Shown here piece by piece: positions 1 through 11,600 of a DNA stretch of 64,000 bases. Made by a program: the position numbers and the translations under genes. Origin of the DNA: Pedobacter rhizosphaerae (lineage in GTDB: Bacteria > Bacteroidota > Bacteroidia > Sphingobacteriales > Sphingobacteriaceae); the NCBI RefSeq assembly GCF_900111155.1, contig NZ_FOGG01000011.1, positions 62,001-126,000 on the forward strand, read 5' to 3'. How positions within the stretch are numbered: position 1 is the stretch's first letter; each line of letters begins with the position of its first letter. A model generated the notes under the pieces. The model was given only the letters and a program-made list of their open reading frames with translations, did no database searches and was not told the origin of the DNA.

Positions 1-736
1 CCGCCGTAACGTCAGGAATAGTGCCTACAACACCTTTTTGGCCATTTGCAGTTAAGGAGTTAATTAAGTTGGAATATAACAAGGCGAAAGAGGCCTTATC
101 AGTTAAAACAGTTGTCGGATCTGTTAGTACTGTTACCCCGCCATTTAACGCGTTTCCCAAGGCATCATTATTTCCTAACCACAAAGAAAAGAAAGTATGA
201 TTTCGTCCTTGAACAAACTGAAAATAAGTGGTATTACCTACTTGTGCATCCGGCAATAGCCGCTCGAAATAAGGATTTAAAGCGCTGAACTGACCAGCAA
301 AGGCCAGATCTACCCGCATCCCAGGAACGCCCAGATTTTGTACCTCTGTTGTATATTTAGTTAAATGGCCTGCAGCATCACGAAAAGCCAAGTTATTGGT
401 TACTTTTCCAATAGTGGGTGTTCCATTCACTAAAGCAGTTAAACTGGCGTATCCCGACCCGTTAGCCTGTGCCTCGGTGAAAAACGGAGAAGTAAAACTC
501 CCACCACCAACTGAAGCCATCTTCTCTGCCATCAAATTGGGATAGGCTACCATTTGTCCTTCTAAATACAAACCTCCATCAGCAAAACCAGAGGTTAAAG
601 AATTTCCCACTGCAATATATTTACTGAAATTAGCAGTACCAGCGCTGGTTCCTGCAGGAGTATCAATTTCAGGCTTACAAGATGCCGCAAAAAGTAAGGT
701 AACAGCAATAAAACTATTTAATATATATTTTTTCAT
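1..736 (-). CDS. SGNH/GDSL-type hydrolase lipoprotein, C-terminus cut by window edge
   Basis: Open reading frame of 245 codons from the ATG at 736 that runs off the window without a stop. The N-terminus is a lipoprotein signal: basic start, hydrophobic stretch and a lipobox ending at Cys20 (LFAASC). The mature part begins with an SGNH-like block I (GNSLTSG, residues 44-50, putative nucleophile Ser46) and later has GNND, resembling the block III oxyanion Asn. Such proteins are esterases or lipases anchored in the outer membrane. It starts 12 bp after the stop of the FadL-type porin, so the two are probably co-transcribed. An ester-hydrolase plus hydrophobic-substrate porin pair would make sense for lipid or hydrocarbon uptake; that link is inference. 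Confidence 0.8.
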   Translation of the reverse strand, partial: MKKYILNSFIAVTLLFAASCKPEIDTPAGTSAGTANFSKYIAVGNSLTSGFADGGLYLEGQMVAYPNLMAEKMASVGGGSFTSPFFTEAQANGSGYASLTALVNGTPTIGKVTNNLAFRDAAGHLTKYTTEVQNLGVPGMRVDLAFAGQFSALNPYFERLLPDAQVGNTTYFQFVQGRNHTFFSLWLGNNDALGNALNGGVTVLTDPTTVLTDKASFALLYSNLINSLTANGQKGVVGTIPDVTA

Positions 737-748
737 AATACTTTTCCT

Positions 749-1972
749 CTACCATTTATAAGTTAATGAAAGGCCTGGGGCATATACGAGTGTTTTGAAA
801 GTACCGTCTAAGCCAGTCTCTATATTTTTCTGCTTGCGCGACTTCACATCTTCAAAGAAAAATGAGGCATTTACTTCAAAGTGGCTTGTTGGGGCATAGC
901 CCACACCAGCACTTAAAATATAACGGTCAGCGTCTGGCGCTTCGGGCGTTACATATCCATCCTGTACCGGGGAAAAAGCATAACCAACGCCTGCCCTTAA
1001 GGCAAGCTTATCACTCGCCTGATGATTAATCCCTAATTTAAACGAAGAACCATCACGATAATTACGTGCTGATTTTGTATCTGCCAAAGCAGATGTATTG
1101 GTTGCATAATCAAAGGCTAGTTCTTTATAAACATGCCACTGTACCCAACTGGCATCAAAAGCCAACTTAGTAGAAGAAGATAATGGAATACCTATTCCCA
1201 GTGTAGTAGTAGCGGGTAAGGGAAGCTCGGCATTAAAAGTATTCCCAGCAGGAAAAGATGATTGTAAGGAATTGGGCACTTCAAATTCAGCACTTCCGCC
1301 ATTAAGCTTAGTAACCACTTTTGATTTGTGAACTACCGCAAAGGTAATGTTACTTAAAGTATTGATGTAAATACCAGCATTCCAGCCGTAACCAGTGCCG
1401 GTACCATCCAATGTTGCCTTACCCGATCGACCGTCAGGAAAATTGACCGGAAGAGCCCTTTGCAAATTCACATCTCCATGGTTGTAAACAAAGCCCGCTC
1501 CAATACCAATTCTATCGGTAATTTTAATACTCAAAGTGGGTTGAAAATAAATAGCCTTTAGGTTTAATGAAGTTAAGGTATATTTTCCCGACCAGTTATC
1601 ACCCCAGTCTACCAAGCCCCCAAAAGGGGTATATACACCTAAACCCAGCTTCCATTTCTGTGATTTTGGCCCCCATACGGCGTAAAATTCAAATGGCGGA
1701 GCAATCTTATTCTTTACGTCTTCAGTAATATTTGATCCAGTTTGCCTAAATGCAGATTTAAAAAGGAGGGGATTAACTCCTGCTGAGATAGAATTCTTTT
1801 CCAGGAAAGTTACTGCCCCTGGATTAAAGAAAACAGAAGCCTCATCTAAAGCCAAAGCAGAACCTGCTCCGGCCATACCAATTTGCTTCTGTCCTTGTAA
1901 ATTAACCTGAAATCCTTGCCCAAAAACCCAGAAGGGCGTAGATAGTAATACGCTCAATAAAATTTTTTTCAT
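749..1972 (-). CDS. OmpP1/FadL/TodX-family outer-membrane transport porin
   Basis: The 407-residue protein has a cleavable signal peptide (basic start, hydrophobic core, likely cut after WVFGQ). The mature N-terminus, with the QMGMAGAGSA-like segment (here QIGMAGAGSALA) and NPGAVTFL, is the FadL hatch-domain signature, followed by alternating beta-strand sequence ending in an aromatic residue plus Lys (TYKW). FadL relatives move hydrophobic compounds such as long-chain fatty acids across the outer membrane. The length is close to the usual 400-450. It is first in a likely two-gene operon with the downstream SGNH-hydrolase lipoprotein. The substrate cannot be read from sequence. Confidence 0.88.
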   Translation of the reverse strand: MKKILLSVLLSTPFWVFGQGFQVNLQGQKQIGMAGAGSALALDEASVFFNPGAVTFLEKNSISAGVNPLLFKSAFRQTGSNITEDVKNKIAPPFEFYAVWGPKSQKWKLGLGVYTPFGGLVDWGDNWSGKYTLTSLNLKAIYFQPTLSIKITDRIGIGAGFVYNHGDVNLQRALPVNFPDGRSGKATLDGTGTGYGWNAGIYINTLSNITFAVVHKSKVVTKLNGGSAEFEVPNSLQSSFPAGNTFNAELPLPATTTLGIGIPLSSSTKLAFDASWVQWHVYKELAFDYATNTSALADTKSARNYRDGSSFKLGINHQASDKLALRAGVGYAFSPVQDGYVTPEAPDADRYILSAGVGYAPTSHFEVNASFFFEDVKSRKQKNIETGLDGTFKTLVYAPGLSLTYKW

Positions 1973-1988
1973 GCTTATAGACGCTTGT

Positions 1989-2034
1989 AAAACAAATACA
2001 TACTATGCTAACATAGCAGACAAACATTTGTTTT
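1989..2034 (-). promoter_or_regulatory. nested palindromes in the fadL-type gene promoter region
   Basis: A perfect 9-bp inverted repeat (AAAACAAAT at 1989-1997, ATTTGTTTT at 2026-2034) encloses a second dyad, TGCTA-ACA-TAGCA at 2006-2018. On the minus strand the sequence TGTATTTG inside it is one base off the -7 consensus TAnnTTTG. Dyads over a promoter suggest a dimeric repressor site (for example TetR-like) controlling the porin gene that starts at 1972. No regulator is encoded nearby, so this is tentative. Confidence 0.35.
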
Positions 2035-2052
2035 AAACAATACTAAAAAGCA

Positions 2053-2364
2053 TTATGCCTGAGCAGTAGGTCCTCCAAAGCCCATTGGGAAAGGGGGTTC
2101 CTCCTGTGTTTTAATGCGTCCATTTATAGCTTCAAACTTGGCAATATTATCTTCCAATGCAGATAATAAGCGTTTCGCATGCTCGGGTGTTAATATAATT
2201 CGTGACTTTACTTTTGCTTTAGGGATACCAGGCATTACCCGGATAAAATCCAATACAAACTCGGTATTAGAGTGCGTGATAATGGCTAGGTTAGAAAAAA
2301 TTCCTTCTGCTATCTCTTCTGATAGTTCTATATTCAATTGGTTATCGTTTTGTTGTTCTTCCAT
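2053..2364 (-). CDS. DUF3467 domain protein
   Basis: A 103-residue protein starting at the ATG at 2364 (MEEQQND). A further upstream in-frame ATG at 2409 would add 15 residues of unrelated hydrophobic sequence and is less likely. The body (ELSEEIAEGIFSNLAIITHS, then KSRIILTPEHAKRLLSAL) matches the DUF3467 family, whose function is unknown. In many Bacteroidota I recall this gene directly after rpoC; here a sulfatase gene lies between them. The protein is acidic with a Pro/Gly-rich tail and has no membrane segment or signal peptide. Confidence 0.8.
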   Translation of the reverse strand: MEEQQNDNQLNIELSEEIAEGIFSNLAIITHSNTEFVLDFIRVMPGIPKAKVKSRIILTPEHAKRLLSALEDNIAKFEAINGRIKTQEEPPFPMGFGGPTAQA

Positions 2365-2479
2365 GATATTCAAAAGTAAAAAATCTTCGGTTATGAATGG
2401 TGTAAACACACATCTTTATGAAGAGTTTTAAAAAAATAGTTTAAAAGCGTTTCACAGATTTAAATCACAAGCCTGAAAC

Positions 2480-4087
2480 CTAAAGTTGTTGATTAAAAAT
2501 CGCCAAAGCTTCTTTATCCTCATTTGTCAGAATCAGTGCTTTTAGCTTCTCTTTAAGTTTTTCCTTAACTGCACTATATTTTTTATTATCGATAAGGTTA
2601 TCTAATTCTTTAGGGTCGCTTTTTAAATCGTAGAGTTCCCAGGCCTCAACGCCTTTATAAAACCTGATTAACACATAATTATCTGTTCTGATGCCAAAAT
2701 GTGGAGAAACATGATGTGGGCCGGGATATTCGTAGTAATGATAATAGCCACCCTCCTTTTTCCAGTTTTTGATATCAGGATTTTTTAAGACGGGTAAGAA
2801 TGATTTTCCCTGCATAAAATGAGGTTTTGAAATACCCGCCAAATCCAGAATAGTTGGAGCCCAATCTACATTGGAAACTACTTGATTAAGCTTTTTATCC
2901 TTAAGTTGAGGCAATTGTGGAATGCGTATAATTAACGGGGTTTTTAGAGATTCCTCATACATAAATCGTTTATCAAACCATCCATGCTCTCCCAGGTAAA
3001 AACCTTGATCGGAAGCGTAGATAACAATGGTATTTTCAGCCAATCCATTTTGATCCAGGTAATCTAAAATCTCCCCAATATTTCTGTCCAGGGATTTGGC
3101 TGTGGCATAATAATCCTTCATGTAACGTTGAAATTTCCATTCTTTCAAAGCATTGCCAGATAAGTTAAGCTTTTCAAACTCTTTCGTAATTTGACCATAA
3201 TAACTGCGGTATGCCCTACTCTGGATACTGTCCATCCTGGCATATTCCCCCTGCTGATAATACCTCAAAATAGATTCCTCTATCTCCTTTCCTTTTACTG
3301 CTTTTTGCTGAGGCTGATTATTCACACTAGGTTTTTCACCGAATGGTTGTTTAATTTTCAAATCTGTTTTGAGGGTCATCACCGCTCCTATCCCCATTAA
3401 CTGTTTAGCCGCGGCAGATCTACCTTTAAAATCATCATAAAAAGTGCTTGGGAGGGGAAATTTGAGGGCATCATAGGTACCAAGATCCTGTAAATCGGGG
3501 AGCCATTCTCTATGTGTGGCCTTCTCACCAACCACAAGAAAAAAAGGCTTATTGGTATCTCTTTTTTCCAGATAACTTTTAGTCAGTTGCGTAATCACAT
3601 CGCTTACATAACCCTGAAACAGTACGGTATCATTTTTCTGGTTAATAAAATCGGGGTTAAAGTAGTGCCCCTGAACCGGCATCACATTCCAGTAATCGAA
3701 ACCATGCGGCAAGCTTCCGAGGTGCCATTTACCAATCCAAGCAGTTTGGTAGCCGCTTTCACTTAATACCTGAGGAAGAAAACGCTGATTAGTATCTAAA
3801 ACACCATCATTAACCTTATATCCGTTTTTATGGCTATACTGACCTGTTAACAAACAAGCTCTACTTGGACCACAAATAGAGTTGGCTACAATAGCATTGT
3901 TAAATAGTGCTCCTGATTTTGCAATTCGATCGATGTTAGGAGTCGAAATTAGCTTGTTTCCATAGGCGCTAATGGCCTGGTAAGCATGGTCATCTGATAA
4001 GATAAAAATAATATTGGGACGCTTAGATTGAGCAAAAGAGACTACAGTACATAAGCAAAAGACTAAAAAGAGAAAATAGCGCTTCAT
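2480..4087 (-). CDS. secreted formylglycine-dependent sulfatase
   Basis: The start at 4087 (MKRYFLFLVF) gives a clean signal peptide ending near SFAQS; an in-frame ATG 15 bp upstream would spoil it. The 535-residue product has the alkaline-phosphatase-fold sulfatase features: metal-binding DD in ILSDDHAY (about residues 32-33), and a CxPSR sulfatase motif (CGPSR, Cys about 72) whose Cys would be converted to formylglycine, then GKWHLG and a C-terminal DLKSDPKELDN. It would remove sulfate from a glycan or aryl sulfate in the periplasm or outside the cell. No PUL partner genes (SusCD) or maturase lie beside it. It sits between rpoC and the DUF3467 gene. Confidence 0.9.
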   Translation of the reverse strand: MKRYFLFLVFCLCTVVSFAQSKRPNIIFILSDDHAYQAISAYGNKLISTPNIDRIAKSGALFNNAIVANSICGPSRACLLTGQYSHKNGYKVNDGVLDTNQRFLPQVLSESGYQTAWIGKWHLGSLPHGFDYWNVMPVQGHYFNPDFINQKNDTVLFQGYVSDVITQLTKSYLEKRDTNKPFFLVVGEKATHREWLPDLQDLGTYDALKFPLPSTFYDDFKGRSAAAKQLMGIGAVMTLKTDLKIKQPFGEKPSVNNQPQQKAVKGKEIEESILRYYQQGEYARMDSIQSRAYRSYYGQITKEFEKLNLSGNALKEWKFQRYMKDYYATAKSLDRNIGEILDYLDQNGLAENTIVIYASDQGFYLGEHGWFDKRFMYEESLKTPLIIRIPQLPQLKDKKLNQVVSNVDWAPTILDLAGISKPHFMQGKSFLPVLKNPDIKNWKKEGGYYHYYEYPGPHHVSPHFGIRTDNYVLIRFYKGVEAWELYDLKSDPKELDNLIDNKKYSAVKEKLKEKLKALILTNEDKEALAIFNQQL

Positions 4088-4170
4088 ACGAAAAGTGATC
4101 AAAATGTTTAGTCCAAATATAACCGCTTTTCACAAAATTCTCTGGCCAATACGACATCCCAATCGCTTTT

Positions 4171-4211
4171 ATAAAGAAAAACCCTTCAGGAAATTAATCC
4201 TGAAGGGTTTT
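4171..4211 (-). terminator. terminator after rpoC
   Basis: A 14-bp perfect stem (4178-4191 with 4198-4211) with a 6-base loop. On the minus strand it is followed by a T-rich tail, so it is a Rho-independent terminator placed 23 bp after the rpoC stop. Confidence 0.85.
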
Positions 4212-4233
4212 AAGTATTTGATCAGATAAGCTA

Positions 4234-7200
4234 TTATGCTTCTACTTCTTCTTGTTTAGAGGCCAATAATTTATCGTACTCTTCTTGTGAACCTACAATG
4301 ATACGTTCGTAACCGCGTACACCAGTACCAGAAGGAATTAAGTGACCCACGATCACGTTTTCTTTCAAGCCTAACATATTATCGCGTTTACCTGCAATCG
4401 CTGCTTCATTTAATACTTTCGTAGTTTCCTGGAACGAAGCCGCAGAAATGAACGATTTAGTACCTAACGATGCACGAGTGATACCTTGTAAGATTGAACT
4501 CGCAGTTGCTGGTCTTGCATCACGCACCTCAATTTGTTTTAAGTCTTTACGTTTCAATTGAGAATTTTCATCTCTTAATCTACGTAATGAAACAATTTGA
4601 CCTGGCTTGAATTCAGTTGAGTCTCCGGCCTCTACAACAACTTTCTTGTCATAGATTTCATCATTCTCTTCTGCGAAATCCCAACGATCTACAGCGTTAT
4701 TTTCTAAGAAAATAGTATCTCCCGGATCTTCGATATGAACTTTTTGCATCATTTGGTGAACGATTACTTCAAAGTGCTTATCGTTGATTTTTACCCCTTG
4801 TAAACGGTAAACCTCTTGGATACCATTAACAAGATACTCTTGAACCGCCGCAGGACCCTTAATTGCTAAGATATCTGCTGGAGAAATTGAACCATCTGAT
4901 AATGGCATACCTGCTTTCACAAAGTCATTATCCTGTACAAGGATGTGTTTAGACAATGGAACCAAGTATTTTTTAACTTCACCATCTTTAGATTCAATTG
5001 TGATTTCACGGTTACCACGTTTAACACCACCAAGTGTTACCACACCATCAATCTCTGTTACTACAGCCGGATTAGAAGGGTTACGAGCCTCAAATAACTC
5101 AGTTACACGAGGCAAACCACCCGTAATATCTCGGGTTTTACCAGTTGCACGAGGGATTTTCGCGATGATTTGACCAGTTTGGATAGTTTCACCTTCATCA
5201 ACTGAAACGTGAGCACCTACCGGAATGTTATAACCTTTAACAAATTCACCTTTCTTATCAACAATTTTAACTGAAGGGTTCTTTGTTTTATCACGAGTAT
5301 CAATAATTACTTTTTCACGGTGACCAGTTTGCTCATCTGATTCTTCACGGAAGGTTACCCCTTCAATGATAGCATCAAACTCTGCTTTACCAGCAAATTC
5401 TGAGATGATAACCGCGTTATATGGATCCCATGAACAAATCTTGTCGCCTTTAGCAACTTTATCACCTTCCTGTACAAATAAGAATGCACCGTAAGGGATA
5501 TTGTTAGTAACGATAACACGACCTGATCCTGGCTCTACAATTCTGAACTCACCTGAACGGCCCAATACAACCTGTACTTTACCATCTTCAGTTTGTGTAT
5601 CAACTGTACGGATATTTTCGAACTCAATAACACCATCAAATTTCGCTACAATGTTTGATTCTGCAGCAATGTTTGATGCAGTACCACCCACGTGGAACGT
5701 ACGAAGGGTTAACTGTGTACCCGGCTCACCGATTGACTGTGCAGCAATTACACCAACAGCCTCACCTCTTTGAACACGTTTACCAGAAGCTAAGTTACGT
5801 CCGTAACATAATGCACAAACACCACGTTTAGCTTCACACGTTAATACCGAACGAATTTCGATACCATCTAAAGGAGATTCATCGATTGCTCTGGCAACCT
5901 CCTCGTTAATATCTTCACCCGCACCTACCAATAATGTGTTATCCAACGGATTATAAACATCATGTAGTGAAGTACGACCTAAAATTCTATCATATAAAGG
6001 TTCAACAATATCTTCGTTATCTTTCAATGCAGTGGTGTACATACCTCTTAAGGTTCCACAATCTACATCGTTAACGATCATATCCTGAGCAACATCATGT
6101 AAACGACGAGTTAAGTAACCCGCATCCGCCGTTTTTAACGCCGTATCCGCCAAACCTTTACGCGCACCGTGAGTAGAGATAAAGTACTCTAATACCGATA
6201 AACCTTCTTTAAAGTTTGATAAGATCGGGTTTTCAATGATATCACCACCTGAACCTGATTTTTGAGGTTTTGCCATCAAACCACGCATACCGCACAACTG
6301 ACGAATCTGCTCTTTCGAACCACGCGCACCTGAATCAAGCATCATGTACACCGAGTTGAAACCTTGGTTATCACTAGATAACTGGTTCATTACGAAAGTA
6401 GTCAATCTGTTGTTGATACGTGTCCAGATATCGATAATCTGGTTGTAACGCTCGTTGTTGGTAATGAAACCCATGTTATAGTTGTTTCTTACCTCTTCAA
6501 CCTCAGCAGCAGCTTGCTCTAATAAAGTATGTTTCTCTACCGGAATGTTTACGTCTTGTAAGTTGAACGATAAACCTCCCTGGAATGCCATTTTGAAACC
6601 TAATTCTTTGATATCATCCAGGAATCTTGAAGCACGTGCCATACCAGTCATCTTAACTACCTCACCGATGATATCTCTCAACGATTTTTTAGTTAATAAT
6701 TCATTGATATAACCTACCTCTTCTGGTACCATTTGGTTAAACAATACTCTACCAACAGTAGTTTCAGTTAACTTATTAACGATAGAACCGTCAGCTTGTT
6801 TAACATTTACCTTTACTTTGATAAATGCGTGTAAGTCTAATTGTTTCTCGTTGTAAGCAATGATAACTTCTTCTGGAGAATAGAATGATGCATCTTGTCC
6901 TTTTACTACCCGTGTTTCATCTGTTCTACGGCCTTTAGTAATGTAATAAAGACCCAAAACCATATCCTGAGAAGGTACAGTAATTGGCGTACCGTTAGCA
7001 GGGTTTAAGATGTTGTGAGCAGCTAACATTAAAACTTGGGCTTCCAAAATTGCTGCATTACCTAATGGTAAGTGGACAGCCATCTGGTCACCGTCAAAAT
7101 CCGCGTTAAATGCCGTACACACTAATGGGTGTAATTGGATCGCTTTACCCTCAACCAATTTAGGTTGGAAAGCCTGAATACCCAAACGGTGTAACGTAGG

Positions 7201-8520
7201 TGCACGGTTTAATAATACCGGGTGACCTTTTAATACGTTTTCCAGGATATCCCAAACTAGCGGGTCTTTTCTATCAACAATTTTTTTGGCTGATTTTACT
7301 GTTTTTACCACACCTCTTTCAATCATTTTACGAATGATGAATGGTTTGTAAAGCTCAGCAGCCATATCTTTTGGCAATCCACACTCGTGTAATTTAAGGC
7401 TAGGCCCTACAACAATTACCGAACGAGCTGAATAATCCACACGTTTACCTAATAAATTCTGACGGAAACGACCTTGTTTACCTTTCAAGATATCTGAAAG
7501 TGATTTCAAAGCACGGTTACCTTCAGTTTTAACCGCATTAACTTTACGTGAGTTATCGAATAACGAATCTACAGCTTCCTGTAACATACGTTTCTCGTTA
7601 CGTAAAATTACCTCTGGTGCTTTAATCTCGATCAAACGTTTTAAACGGTTGTTACGGATAATTACACGACGGTATAAATCATTTAAATCTGAAGTAGCGA
7701 AACGACCACCTTCTAATGGAACTAAAGGACGTAATTCTGGTGGAATAACCGGAACGATTTTAACAATCATCCACTCAGGGCGATTCTCAATACGTGTATT
7801 AGCGCCACGGAAAGCTTCAACAACCTGAAGACGTTTTAAAGCCTCATTTTTACGTTGCTGAGAAGTTTCGTTAGCTGCCTGGTGACGTAAATCGTAAGAT
7901 AAAGTATCTAAATCAATACGTTTTAACAAATCTTCTAATGCCTCCGCACCCATTTTGGCTACGAATTTATTAGGATCTTTATCATCTAAATATTGGTTTT
8001 CTTTAGGTAATTTATCTAAGATATCTAAATATTCTTCTTCCGTTAAGAAGTCCATATAACTGATACCTTCTTCAGCCATTAAACCTGCCTGAATAACTAC
8101 GTAACGCTCGTAATAGATAATTAAATCTAATTTTTTAGTAGGTAAACCTAATAAATAACCGATTTTGTTTGGTAAAGAGCGGAAATACCAGATATGCGCA
8201 ACAGGAACCACCAAACTGATGTGCCCCATACGCTCTCTACGCACTTTCTTTTCAGTTACTTCAACACCACAACGGTCGCAAACAATACCTTTATAACGGA
8301 TACGTTTGTACTTACCGCAATGACATTCGTAATCTTTTACCGGACCAAAAATACGCTCACAGAACAAACCATCACGTTCAGGTTTGTAAGTACGGTAGTT
8401 AATGGTTTCTGGTTTCAACACCTCACCGCTAGAACGCTCCAAAATAATCTCCGGAGACGATAAGCTAATGGTAATAGATGTGAAATTGCTTTTTAATTTA
8501 TTATCCTTTTTGTAAGACAT
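4234..8520 (-). CDS. rpoC: DNA-directed RNA polymerase subunit beta'
   Basis: The 1428-residue beta' subunit. The start at 8520 ([12 protein letters not shown]) is chosen because the longer frame to 8595 translates a repeat-like spacer. Visible landmarks are the N-terminal zinc site ([20 protein letters not shown]), the catalytic metal motif [12 protein letters not shown], the bridge/trigger region and the second zinc site ([13 protein letters not shown]). It lies 91 bp after rpoB, separated by a word-repeat hairpin, and ends at a strong terminator. Part of the rplKAJL-rpoBC transcription unit. Confidence 0.98.
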   Translation of the reverse strand: MSYKKDNKLKSNFTSITISLSSPEIILERSSGEVLKPETINYRTYKPERDGLFCERIFGPVKDYECHCGKYKRIRYKGIVCDRCGVEVTEKKVRRERMGHISLVVPVAHIWYFRSLPNKIGYLLGLPTKKLDLIIYYERYVVIQAGLMAEEGISYMDFLTEEEYLDILDKLPKENQYLDDKDPNKFVAKMGAEALEDLLKRIDLDTLSYDLRHQAANETSQQRKNEALKRLQVVEAFRGANTRIENRPEWMIVKIVPVIPPELRPLVPLEGGRFATSDLNDLYRRVIIRNNRLKRLIEIKAPEVILRNEKRMLQEAVDSLFDNSRKVNAVKTEGNRALKSLSDILKGKQGRFRQNLLGKRVDYSARSVIVVGPSLKLHECGLPKDMAAELYKPFIIRKMIERGVVKTVKSAKKIVDRKDPLVWDILENVLKGHPVLLNRAPTLHRLGIQAFQPKLVEGKAIQLHPLVCTAFNADFDGDQMAVHLPLGNAAILEAQVLMLAAHNILNPANGTPITVPSQDMVLGLYYITKGRRTDETRVVKGQDASFYSPEEVIIAYNEKQLDLHAFIKVKVNVKQADGSIVNKLTETTVGRVLFNQMVPEEVGYINELLTKKSLRDIIGEVVKMTGMARASRFLDDIKELGFKMAFQGGLSFNLQDVNIPVEKHTLLEQAAAEVEEVRNNYNMGFITNNERYNQIIDIWTRINNRLTTFVMNQLSSDNQGFNSVYMMLDSGARGSKEQIRQLCGMRGLMAKPQKSGSGGDIIENPILSNFKEGLSVLEYFISTHGARKGLADTALKTADAGYLTRRLHDVAQDMIVNDVDCGTLRGMYTTALKDNEDIVEPLYDRILGRTSLHDVYNPLDNTLLVGAGEDINEEVARAIDESPLDGIEIRSVLTCEAKRGVCALCYGRNLASGKRVQRGEAVGVIAAQSIGEPGTQLTLRTFHVGGTASNIAAESNIVAKFDGVIEFENIRTVDTQTEDGKVQVVLGRSGEFRIVEPGSGRVIVTNNIPYGAFLFVQEGDKVAKGDKICSWDPYNAVIISEFAGKAEFDAIIEGVTFREESDEQTGHREKVIIDTRDKTKNPSVKIVDKKGEFVKGYNIPVGAHVSVDEGETIQTGQIIAKIPRATGKTRDITGGLPRVTELFEARNPSNPAVVTEIDGVVTLGGVKRGNREITIESKDGEVKKYLVPLSKHILVQDNDFVKAGMPLSDGSISPADILAIKGPAAVQEYLVNGIQEVYRLQGVKINDKHFEVIVHQMMQKVHIEDPGDTIFLENNAVDRWDFAEENDEIYDKKVVVEAGDSTEFKPGQIVSLRRLRDENSQLKRKDLKQIEVRDARPATASSILQGITRASLGTKSFISAASFQETTKVLNEAAIAGKRDNMLGLKENVIVGHLIPSGTGVRGYERIIVGSQEEYDKLLASKQEEVEA

Positions 8521-8552
8521 ATCTCTTTCTTTAATGATCGAAGGATTGAGTG

Positions 8553-8612
8553 ATTGAATGAGAGAATGACAGTTACCCATCATCCACTCATTCACTCATT
8601 CTTTCATTCAAT
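8553..8612. repeat. word-repeat hairpin between rpoB and rpoC (GAATGA family)
   Basis: A 17-base inverted repeat with one mismatch (8553-8569 with 8596-8612) built of the reiterated words TGAATGA / TCATTCA, filling most of the rpoB-rpoC spacer and touching the rpoB stop codon. The same word family recurs at 15613-15682 and 17380-17438. In RNA it would form a long stem-loop between the two polymerase genes. Confidence 0.75.
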
Positions 8613-11600
8613 TAGTCTAACGTAATATCTAAACCTAAGCCGCGTAACTCGTGTACCAATACGTTGAACGATTCTGGTACGCCTGGAGTTGGTAGGTTCT
8701 CACCTTTAACAATGGCTTCGTAGGTTTTAGCTCTTCCAATAACATCATCCGATTTAACGGTTAAGATCTCTTGAAGGATGTTAGCAGCACCGAATGCCTC
8801 TAATGCCCAAACCTCCATCTCACCAAAACGCTGACCCCCGAATTGAGCTTTACCACCCAATGGTTGTTGTGTAATTAATGAGTATGGTCCGATTGAACGG
8901 GCGTGCATCTTATCATCAACCATGTGACCTAATTTCAACATGTAGATAATACCCACAGTTGTAGTCTGATCGAAACGCTCACCTGTTAAACCATTATATA
9001 AGTAAGTTTTTCCTGAAGCCGGAACACCTGCTTTAGCGATCCACTCTTCTACCTCATGGTGTTTAGCACCGTCAAAGATTGGAGTTGCAAATTTAACACC
9101 CAATTCTTTACCAGCCCAAGCCAATACAGTTTCATAGATCTGACCCAAGTTCATACGTGAAGGTACACCCAGTGGGTTCAACACGATATCAACCGGGCTA
9201 CCATCAGCTAAGAAAGGCATATCTTCGTCACGTACAATACGTGCAACAATACCTTTGTTACCGTGGCGTCCTGCCATCTTATCACCTACTTTTAACTTAC
9301 GTTTTTTAGCAACATAAACTTTGGCCATCTGTACAATTCCCGATGGAAGCTCATCACCTACACTGATCGCAAATTTATCACGTTTGTAAGCACCAAGTTC
9401 CTCGTTAACACGGATACCATAGTTGTGAAGCAACATTTTAATCAGCTCGTTTTTGTCATCATCAGTAGTCCATTTGTTAGGGCTAATGTGCTCATAACTA
9501 AGCTCAGCTAAAATTTTCTGCGTAAACTTAGCACCTTTTGGTACTAATAATTCTTTGTAAATGTTAAATACACCTTGAGATGTTTTGCCATTTACAATAG
9601 TGAATAATTTGTCTACTAATTCATTTTTTAACTTCTCTGTTGCCTTGTTGTAGTCTTTATCTAACTTCTCAATTGCAGATTTCTCTTCAGCTTTTGAAGT
9701 TTTCTTAGCACGGCTGAATAACTTAGTATCGATTACCACACCCTGGATTGAAGGAGGAGTTTTTAAAGACGCATCTTTAACATCACCTGCTTTATCACCA
9801 AAGATTGCACGCAGTAATTTCTCTTCCGGTGAAGGATCAGACTCACCTTTAGGAGTAATCTTACCAATTAAAATATCACCTTCTTTTACTTCAGCACCAA
9901 TGCGGATAATACCGTTTTCATCAAGGTCTTTAGTAGCCTCTTCAGAAACGTTAGGAATATCTGGTGTCAATTCCTCTTCTCCACGTTTAGTATCACGTAC
10001 TTCTAATTCAAACTCTTCAATATGCAATGAAGTGAAAACGTCATCACGAACAATACGCTCGTTGATTACAATCGCATCCTCAAAGTTGAAACCTTGCCAA
10101 GGCATGAATGCCACTTTCAAGTTTCTTCCTAGAGCAAGCTCACCATTCTCTGTTGCATATCCCTCGCAAAGTACTTGCCCTTTAGTAACTTTCTGACCTT
10201 TCTTAACGATTGGTTTCAAGTTGATACAAGTATTCTGGTTGGTTTTCTTGAATTTGATTAATCTATAAGTTTTGCTGTCACCTTCAAATGAAACTAAACG
10301 ATCGTCTTCGTTACGTTCATATTTAATGGTGATTTCATTAGCATCTACATATTCTACAACACCATCACCCTCTGCGTTGATCAAAGTTCTTGAGTCACGA
10401 GCAACGCGACCTTCCAAACCTGTACCTACAATTGGTGCCTCAGGACGTAACAATGGTACGGCCTGACGTTGCATGTTCGATCCCATCAAGGCCCTGTTCG
10501 CATCATCATGTTCTAAGAACGGAATTAATGAAGCAGCGATTGAAGTAATCTGGTTTGGCGCAACGTCCATTAAGTCTAATTTCTCAGGCTCAATAATCGG
10601 GAAGTCACCCTCGTAACGCGCTTTAACACGTGGAGTAATGAAATTACCCTGATCGTCGTACTCTGCATTTGCCTGAGCGATAGTTTTACCATCCTCATCT
10701 TCAGCAGAAAGATAGATTACGTCAGAATCAACAACCACTTTTCCTTCTTCAACACGTTTGTAAGGTGTTTCGATGAAACCTAAATTATTGATCTTCGCGT
10801 GTACACAAAGTGATGAAATCAAACCAATGTTTGGTCCCTCTGGAGTTTCGATAGTACACAAACGACCGTAGTGCGTATAGTGAACGTCACGAACCTCGAA
10901 ACCAGCACGCTCACGTGAAAGACCACCTGGGCCTAACGCTGATAAACGACGCTTGTGTGTAATCTCTGCTAATGGATTCGTTTGATCCATGAACTGAGAT
11001 AGCTGGTTTGTTCCAAAGAAAGAGTTAATTACTGATGACAACGTACGAGCGTTGATCAAATCAGTAGGTGTAAATACCTCGTTATCGCGAATGTTCATAC
11101 GCTCACGGATTGTTCTAGCCATACGCGCTAAACCAACACCGAATTGTGCATATAACTGCTCACCTACCGTACGTACACGACGGTTTGATAAGTGGTCAAT
11201 ATCATCCACCTCTTCTTTAGAGTTGATCAATTTGATCAAATATTTAACAATAGCAATAATATCTGCTTTTGTTAAAACTTTTACATCATCCGGAGTATCC
11301 ATTTTCAATTTACGGTTGATGCGGTAACGACCAACATCTCCTAAATCGTAACGTTTATCTGAGAAGAATAAACGATCAATGATACCACGTGCAGTTTCCT
11401 CATCAGGTGGTTCTGCGTTACGCAAAGCACGATAGATGTTTTCTACAGCCTCTTTCTCAGAGTTTGATGTATCTTTTTGTAATGTATTATAAATAATGGT
11501 ATAATCGGCCTGGCTAGCACCATCATCTTTAGATAAGATAATAGTTTTAACACCTGCTTCGATTACCATATCGATATGTTCGTCTTCTAAAATGGTTTCT

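Noticed and set aside
2114..2431. 105-codon plus-strand frame
   Set aside because: It is antisense to the DUF3467 gene and has no independent support.
8521..8595. Upstream start for rpoC at 8595
   Set aside because: The extra 25 residues translate the intergenic word repeat; the family N-terminus fits the ATG at 8520.
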